64,000 nucleotides of DNA from UBA3839 sp902776985 (lineage in GTDB: Bacteria > Bacteroidota > Bacteroidia > Bacteroidales > Bacteroidaceae): the NCBI GenBank assembly GCA_902776985.1, contig CACYSD010000009.1, positions 10,623 to 74,622 on the forward strand. Reading direction: 5' to 3'. This document shows positions 60,064-64,000 of this stretch, in pieces; the first letter of the stretch is position 1, and each line of letters starts with the position of its first letter. The position numbers were made by a program, and so were the translations under genes. The notes under the pieces are model-generated. The model searched no databases and was not told the origin of the DNA. It saw only the letters and a list, made by a program, of their open reading frames with translations.

Positions 60064-60270
60064 TTACACCAGTCCTTCTTTCAGTTGGCTTCTTACACAC
60101 AAAGTCAACCTCCCCAGCCTGAAGCTGACCGACAGGTACTCCTTGAATAGCGTTTTCAGCAGATACGACTTGCCTACACGCCGCAAACCCGTCACAATCT
60201 TTATCAACCCATTATCCTTTGAATCAATGAGTTGCTGCATATAAATCGGTCTTTCTATCTTCATAACCAT
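60064..60270 (-). pseudogene. 5' remnant of an AAA ATPase (DUF4143-type)
   Basis: Only the first 45 residues match the family: an N-terminal KIERPIYMQQLIDSKDNG followed by the P-loop GLRRVGKSYLL and TLFKEYL. Then the frame runs into an unrelated 20-residue tail (RLGRLTLCVRSQLKEGLV). Full members have about 400 residues with a C-terminal DUF4143. No continuation was found downstream, so this is a 3'-truncated remnant. The ATG may be at 60270 or 60264. Confidence 0.75.
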
Positions 60271-60400
60271 CAGTCATTTACGTTCAATAAATGATGTTTT
60301 CATTACGGATTTGTGTCAATTTTGCCAAAAATCCGTTGCAAATATACGAAATTAATTCACAAAATACGATAAAGTGATGGGGTCCCTCTTTGCACACAAG

Positions 60401-60536
60401 CTACAGCAAATCCTTATGCTGATTCACCATACCCAGACGCAAATAGCCGATTCCCGAGCGCTGCATGCCGTCAGGAGCCTTTCCATCGTGATTATGAACT
60501 TCGGAAGTGCCATGTTTATATGATATATCTATCCCA
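60401..60536 (-). other. Unexplained open frame after the nuclease gene
   Basis: On the minus strand a frame offset by one from the nuclease end reads without stops from inside its 3' end to a TAG at 60401. It encodes GTSEVHNHDGKAPDGMQRSG then IGYLRLGMVNQHKDLL. Composition looks protein-like, yet no start codon is clear. It could be the C-terminus of a lost gene or a frameshifted extension. Confidence 0.3.
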
Positions 60537-61409
60537 TAGATATTGAATCCATGTATTATCTTTTGACTCCTTAAAATGTTTGGTCATCAACTTGAACAGC
60601 TCTTCAAAGGTAACGGGACGAAAACTCTCGTGTCCTTTTTCTGTCAGCAGAGCCTGGTATTTAGGTAGTACCTCATGGAAGTGCGTGTTAAACGATGGAT
60701 AAAGGTGGATGCTATGGAAGTGAGCTATCTCACCACCAAGTTCCATGGCAGCACCCAGAATATGATTACGCCATATCTGCCGCAGCTCATCGCTAACCAG
60801 CAGACCATAATCTTCATCAGGATGACAGTAGTACTCGCAGTTTCTGGTCGTATTGACATAAAGCGGTGTCGGGTGCAATACTGCATTTTCTTCCTCTCGA
60901 CTTCCTTTTTTTAGAGGATATGCTTCTTCTGTATATTTCACCTCAATGCCAATACCTCCAATGCTACCATCGATGTGTACATATTCGATGTAGGCATCAA
61001 AGGCAGTATGGTCATCCAGTGCATCAGAAGTCCTTTCAATCACAACCTTCCTCACCTGACTGATTTGCTCAATCCCAAGCATCTCATTAAAGAAACTAAT
61101 GGATGCTTCCAAATGATTCGGAGATGCTCCCATTGGAAAGAATAAATTCCAAGGTATGTGCTCCGAACGTAGCAGGTTGGCAAAGAGTGGCTTCTTGTAG
61201 GGACCGATAGCCTCTAAGATATCATTCCTGTACCCTTCATAAAAGTTCAACCCACGTCTGGCATCCTCCTCACGCAGGAGATTGCCATACTTCGCCAATC
61301 GATCATTAGGGTCGAAGTCCACTTTAAGCACCTCTTCCCGAAAGTCCGACTGCTTCTTCCTCGCAGCAGCTCGGAATGGCGGGTCAAGTTTGTATGGTAT
61401 AGCTTTCAT
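60516..61409 (-). CDS. PGN_0703-type putative PD-(D/E)XK endonuclease
   Basis: The 297-residue product matches the group named after PGN_0703 of Porphyromonas gingivalis, annotated as a putative restriction endonuclease. A PD-(D/E)XK-like core is visible: Asp138 (TAFDAYIEYVH), a beta turn, then GGIGIEVKYTEEAYP with Glu156 and Lys158. No methyltransferase or specificity gene is present nearby. Its ATG overlaps the stop of the 90-residue gene by 4 bases (ATGA), and that gene follows the ADP-ribosylglycohydrolase-like gene closely. Possible roles are nucleic-acid defence or DNA repair; no activity is shown. Confidence 0.8.
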   Translation of the reverse strand: MKAIPYKLDPPFRAAARKKQSDFREEVLKVDFDPNDRLAKYGNLLREEDARRGLNFYEGYRNDILEAIGPYKKPLFANLLRSEHIPWNLFFPMGASPNHLEASISFFNEMLGIEQISQVRKVVIERTSDALDDHTAFDAYIEYVHIDGSIGGIGIEVKYTEEAYPLKKGSREEENAVLHPTPLYVNTTRNCEYYCHPDEDYGLLVSDELRQIWRNHILGAAMELGGEIAHFHSIHLYPSFNTHFHEVLPKYQALLTEKGHESFRPVTFEELFKLMTKHFKESKDNTWIQYLWDRYII

Positions 61410-61678
61410 TTCTTTCCTTTCTTATTCCAAAAGTAGTACATAATATCGAGGCTTTCACCGCTTTGGATGTATATCACTTCCTTTGCTGTGACGATAAGAA
61501 CTATTGGGAGACCCTTATCAACCATAACTCCATCGGGAATATCACAATCCACTTCAAACGCATGGCGGCGTTTGTAAATACCGAGGTAATGGAGGTGAGT
61601 GATTGACATATCAAAATCACCTCTCTCTGCTAAGTAAGTTCGTGCCAGACGGCGTGCTTTGGATACAGGTATAATCAT
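61406..61678 (-). CDS. Conserved-looking 90-residue protein between ARH-like and nuclease genes
   Basis: The product starts MIIPVSKARRLARTYLAERG and ends NKKGKK. It appears to be a small alpha/beta protein (strands around HAFEVDCDIPDG, PIVLIVTAKEVIYIQ). No signal peptide, membrane helix or named family was recognised. Translational overlap with the nuclease and 4-base spacing from the gene upstream argue that the three products act together, possibly with this one as an inhibitor or adaptor; that is inference. Confidence 0.65.
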   Translation of the reverse strand: MIIPVSKARRLARTYLAERGDFDMSITHLHYLGIYKRRHAFEVDCDIPDGVMVDKGLPIVLIVTAKEVIYIQSGESLDIMYYFWNKKGKK

Positions 61679-61682
61679 AGAC

Positions 61683-62747
61683 CTACTTATCTAATGAATA
61701 CATATTTTCATTTAGCCACCCAACAAGCTCCTTGGAGTCATGTGCCTCGTCGCCATCCTGTAGGTGGGCTATACGATAATGTCCTTTTTCAAACTCATTG
61801 AATTGGAATCTGCAAATCAGAACATGGCTTCGATAGAAGTACATCCATCCGTCGTCAAGATAGAATCCGTAACGATTATCCCAATCAGTGTACCATGCAC
61901 GAACAATTCTATTCTTTTGTTCTTCATTGAAGACGAACTGATTCATGTTGACATCTGAAGGTTTCCATTGATGCCACTCTACATTAGTCAATGCACAGTT
62001 CTTCTTAAAGAACTTTCTTTCCCGCTTATCGTTATCAATCATCATCCAACTTAGACGCTGAACACTGTCATCTTTCCTGTTGAATGCATGGTGGTAAAGG
62101 TCGCCTCTGGTCATTTCACCATCAGCGTATTTCTCTTTGATGTAGCTATACTCACATCCGTACATTGCACTTGCGAAAGCTCCTGCAATAGCAGCAATCA
62201 GATGAATATCACCAGACCATTTTACAGCATTGTGGATGGTCGAAGTGAAGTCATATCCAAGGAAAAATGCATCCCATGCGCGGAAGATGGAGGTTAGCAA
62301 GCCAGATGAGTAGGCAGCATCTTTTCCATCTTCTCTCCAATGCCAAGATTTTGAGAGCGTCTCAAACATCTCACAGCTATGATAAGCTTCTCCTTTGGTG
62401 TCTCCGTTTCTTAATGAAGTCAGCAACTCTCTCATGAAATAGCGAGCATAGCCTTCCTCTTTGTCAATATCAAAGAAATGAGGCATTTGTTCTTCCAGCG
62501 ATGGAGAATACCACGCGCAAGCTATCTGCCACATCAGCCATTGGCCATAGTATGATTTTTCTCTCGGAGATTCCATTGGCGTTACATCAATCTTCTCTTC
62601 AGGAAGGAAGAATGTATGAGCAGCGTTGTATAATGCCGTGCCATAACATGACAGCACAGCATCGTCTCTTACAAGCTGCTTATAGAAGCAGGCGCGGTCG
62701 TGTTCCCACGTCCAAGCTGCCAAATCTCCAATGATAACTCCAATCAT
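61683..62747 (-). CDS. ADP-ribosylglycohydrolase-fold protein with altered metal site
   Basis: The 354-residue product starts MIGVIIGDLAAWTWE, matching the ADP-ribosylglycohydrolase (DraG/ARH) N-terminus. The first metal motif, normally DDT, reads RDDAVLS (residues 27-33). The second, normally GGDTDTIAAIAGA, reads SGDIHLIAAIAGA (residues 178-190). Thus one Thr and one Asp or Thr ligand are replaced, and hydrolase activity is doubtful. The C-terminal region (about 250-354) is extra: it is rich in Trp/Tyr (RAWYTDWDNRYGFYLDDGW) and resembles a ligand-binding beta domain. It is first in a three-gene set with a 90-residue protein and a nuclease. Confidence 0.8.
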   Translation of the reverse strand: MIGVIIGDLAAWTWEHDRACFYKQLVRDDAVLSCYGTALYNAAHTFFLPEEKIDVTPMESPREKSYYGQWLMWQIACAWYSPSLEEQMPHFFDIDKEEGYARYFMRELLTSLRNGDTKGEAYHSCEMFETLSKSWHWREDGKDAAYSSGLLTSIFRAWDAFFLGYDFTSTIHNAVKWSGDIHLIAAIAGAFASAMYGCEYSYIKEKYADGEMTRGDLYHHAFNRKDDSVQRLSWMMIDNDKRERKFFKKNCALTNVEWHQWKPSDVNMNQFVFNEEQKNRIVRAWYTDWDNRYGFYLDDGWMYFYRSHVLICRFQFNEFEKGHYRIAHLQDGDEAHDSKELVGWLNENMYSLDK

Positions 62748-62787
62748 ACCTCTTATCTATTTTTATAGTATGGAAAACACGAAAATG

Positions 62788-63240
62788 TTACTTTGTCAAC
62801 TCTTGATAAAGTGCCAGCCCTTTCACCGTCAGCAAATATTTCTGTCGAGGATGACGGGGAGAGTTAGGATAGAGTAATCGAACGAACTTTCCTTTTATTG
62901 CAGGGTTAAGATAGACATCCAAGAAACTCTCTCTATCCTTTAGTCCCAACCCGCTAAGCATTTCTTTTACCGATAATTCATTTGTCCCAACAATCTTTAC
63001 CAAGTTCTTGACATACTGATTTTTAGTATTGAACTTGTCGGGTGACTTGTCGGGTGACTTGTCGGGTACTTGTGGGGGTACTTGTGGGGTGACAAGATTA
63101 GGTTGAATCCTCCACTCCTTTGTTGGATTAATATGTAGATAGCGGTTACGCAAGTCCTCAACTTTAAGTTCGTTTAATGATAACGCATTGGAGTTTAACG
63201 TAATCATCGTGAGGGCGAAAAGAGTAATAAAATTCTTCAT
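62788..63240 (-). CDS. Signal peptide joined to Fic-type C-terminal winged helix
   Basis: The 150-residue product starts with a signal peptide-like stretch (MKNFITLFALTMITLNSNA). Residues about 50-150 have PQVPPQVPDKSPDKSPDKF, then KNLVKIVGTNELSVKEMLSG...RHPRQKYLLTVKGLALYQ. That is the winged-helix tail found at the end of Fic and some AlbA-type proteins. The Fic catalytic core (HPFxxGNG) is absent. A cytoplasmic DNA-binding tail behind an export signal is unlikely to be functional, so this is probably a rearranged remnant or a mis-set start. Confidence 0.6.
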   Translation of the reverse strand: MKNFITLFALTMITLNSNALSLNELKVEDLRNRYLHINPTKEWRIQPNLVTPQVPPQVPDKSPDKSPDKFNTKNQYVKNLVKIVGTNELSVKEMLSGLGLKDRESFLDVYLNPAIKGKFVRLLYPNSPRHPRQKYLLTVKGLALYQELTK

Positions 63241-63292
63241 AATGTTCCGCTTGATATGAAAGAGTGAATATAATTCGAACTTGTATCGATTG

Positions 63293-63817
63293 TCATCTTA
63301 TCTTCTTTTCAAACTTGAATAGGCCATCCTCCTGGTCGAACTGCTCAGGCATATTGGGGTCAGGATGATACTCGTTGAAGAACTCAACGGCATGGAATCC
63401 GCAGCGATTGATGTAGAAGTGGATATTCCGGCGGTCGAAATACGGGGTACAGGTTTCCCAGACTTCTATGTCTGGATGCATGGCCTCTATAGCTTTCCAT
63501 ATGACCTGACCGATACCTTTGCTCTGAACACCCACTTTCACATAGAGGAATGCAAGTTCCCCCAAAGTGCCATTAGCAGTAATGATGGCACCACCCACAC
63601 GCTGGCCATCCTCGTTGACGGCTTCGTAAGCTTCGGCACCTTCTGCCACTAATGACTGATAGAAGTCCTTATCAGGTAAAACCTGCCACTGATTCATTTC
63701 TTCAGCATCTTTGTTATATGCTTCGAAACCATGCCGGAAGGCCTCCTGCATTTCCTCTTTGAAGGCGACGGTATGCTCCTCAGAGAGTCTGACAAGTCGG
63801 ATGAAGCTATTTGTCAT
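63293..63817 (-). CDS. GNAT-family N-acetyltransferase
   Basis: The 174-residue product has the acetyl-CoA motif A GVQSKGIGQVIWKAIEAM (about residues 113-130) and strand AFLYVKV. The C-terminal part WETCTPYFDRRNIHFYINRCGF is typical of Bacteroidetes GNAT proteins. The acceptor is unknown. Its ATG overlaps the stop of the upstream membrane gene by 4 bases. Confidence 0.88.
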   Translation of the reverse strand: MTNSFIRLVRLSEEHTVAFKEEMQEAFRHGFEAYNKDAEEMNQWQVLPDKDFYQSLVAEGAEAYEAVNEDGQRVGGAIITANGTLGELAFLYVKVGVQSKGIGQVIWKAIEAMHPDIEVWETCTPYFDRRNIHFYINRCGFHAVEFFNEYHPDPNMPEQFDQEDGLFKFEKKIR

Positions 63818-64000
63818 GCTTGTTGTTTATTGCGTTTGAACTTATTCTTGAGTCGTTTATATCCTTCGACGCCCAGAATGGTCAGACCTCCATACTGACA
63901 GGTCTTTGCCAGTCCGAAGAGCACCGTCCAAAGGATGCCTTTTGCCGTAACGCTGATAGGTAATAGCATCTGGGCGAAGGACAATATATAGAAGGGGATG
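63814..64000 (-). CDS. C-terminal end of a membrane protein (5' end outside window)
   Basis: The minus-strand frame is open from the window edge to a TGA at 63814 and encodes about 62 residues. It contains hydrophobic text FYILSFAQMLLPISVTAKG and ILWTVLFGLAKTCQYGGLTI, ending in a basic tail (KRLKNKFKRNKQQA). Two transmembrane helices with a positive cytoplasmic tail are likely. The family was not recognised. The stop overlaps the GNAT start (ATGA), so they are coupled. Confidence 0.7.
   Translation of the reverse strand, partial: IPFYILSFAQMLLPISVTAKGILWTVLFGLAKTCQYGGLTILGVEGYKRLKNKFKRNKQQA

Overview
The window looks like a chromosomal segment of a Bacteroidales bacterium, most likely Prevotella or a close relative. 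The evidence is as follows. Promoters follow the Bacteroidetes pattern (TTG or TTTG, about 19-21 bases, then TAnnTTTG). There is a lipoprotein with an acidic surface-export signal after its Cys. The window starts in an Na+-pumping NADH:quinone reductase gene (nqrA). It also holds a full methylmalonyl-CoA decarboxylase operon for propionate formation, the carboxyspermidine-type polyamine route, a C10 cysteine protease and an OmpA-type major porin. None of the four tRNA genes encodes CCA. No computation or database search was run; all family names come from reading the translations.

Layout. 0-5.3 kb: 3' truncated nqrA, a large surface lipoprotein, two small secreted proteins (EF-hand/LRR and a CxxC-rich DnaJ-zinc-finger-like protein), a 43-bp tandem duplication and tRNA-Arg. 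5.5-9.6 kb: carboxynorspermidine synthase, recA, a LuxR-type regulator with a degenerate receiver and His-rich linker, and a LacI regulator. 9.7-12.2 kb: a polysaccharide export lipoprotein and an HtrA protease. 12.4-17.4 kb: the methylmalonyl-CoA operon (mce, mmdA, an OadG-like protein with a lamin-tail-like ectodomain, biotin carrier, Na+ pump beta subunit). 17.5-23.6 kb: the most unusual region, with a membrane Ser/Thr kinase carrying MORN repeats and three secreted SUMF1/C-type-lectin-fold proteins. Two of these carry 3 and 9 copies of a 19-residue Cys3His repeat, and their C-terminal tips vary in a way that resembles targets of diversity-generating retroelements.

23.7-36.8 kb: an ABC-F ATPase, hisGDCB, a glycosyltransferase, recR, lepA, a ThiE/TenI-like protein and a C10 protease. 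36.9-50 kb: two tRNAs, an OmpA-family porin, an envelope biogenesis operon ending in mutL (two parvulin chaperones, OstA-like, small membrane protein, MutL), prs, a pseudouridine synthase, rlmD and a membrane protein. 50-59.4 kb: a Gfo/Idh oxidoreductase, asnS, a pseudouridine synthase with a Gly/Gln/Arg repeat tail, purB, a DivIC/FtsB-like protein, a DUF4369 lipoprotein, tRNA-Pro and a secreted CE1-type esterase.

59.5-64 kb is accessory in character. It holds a thioredoxin-fold protein, an AAA ATPase remnant, a three-gene set (degenerate ADP-ribosylglycohydrolase, 90-residue protein, PD-(D/E)XK-type nuclease), a signal peptide joined to a Fic-type C-terminal winged helix, an acetyltransferase and the end of a membrane protein. 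The best candidates for an undescribed system are the kinase/SUMF1/Cys-repeat locus and the ADP-ribosylglycohydrolase/nuclease set.
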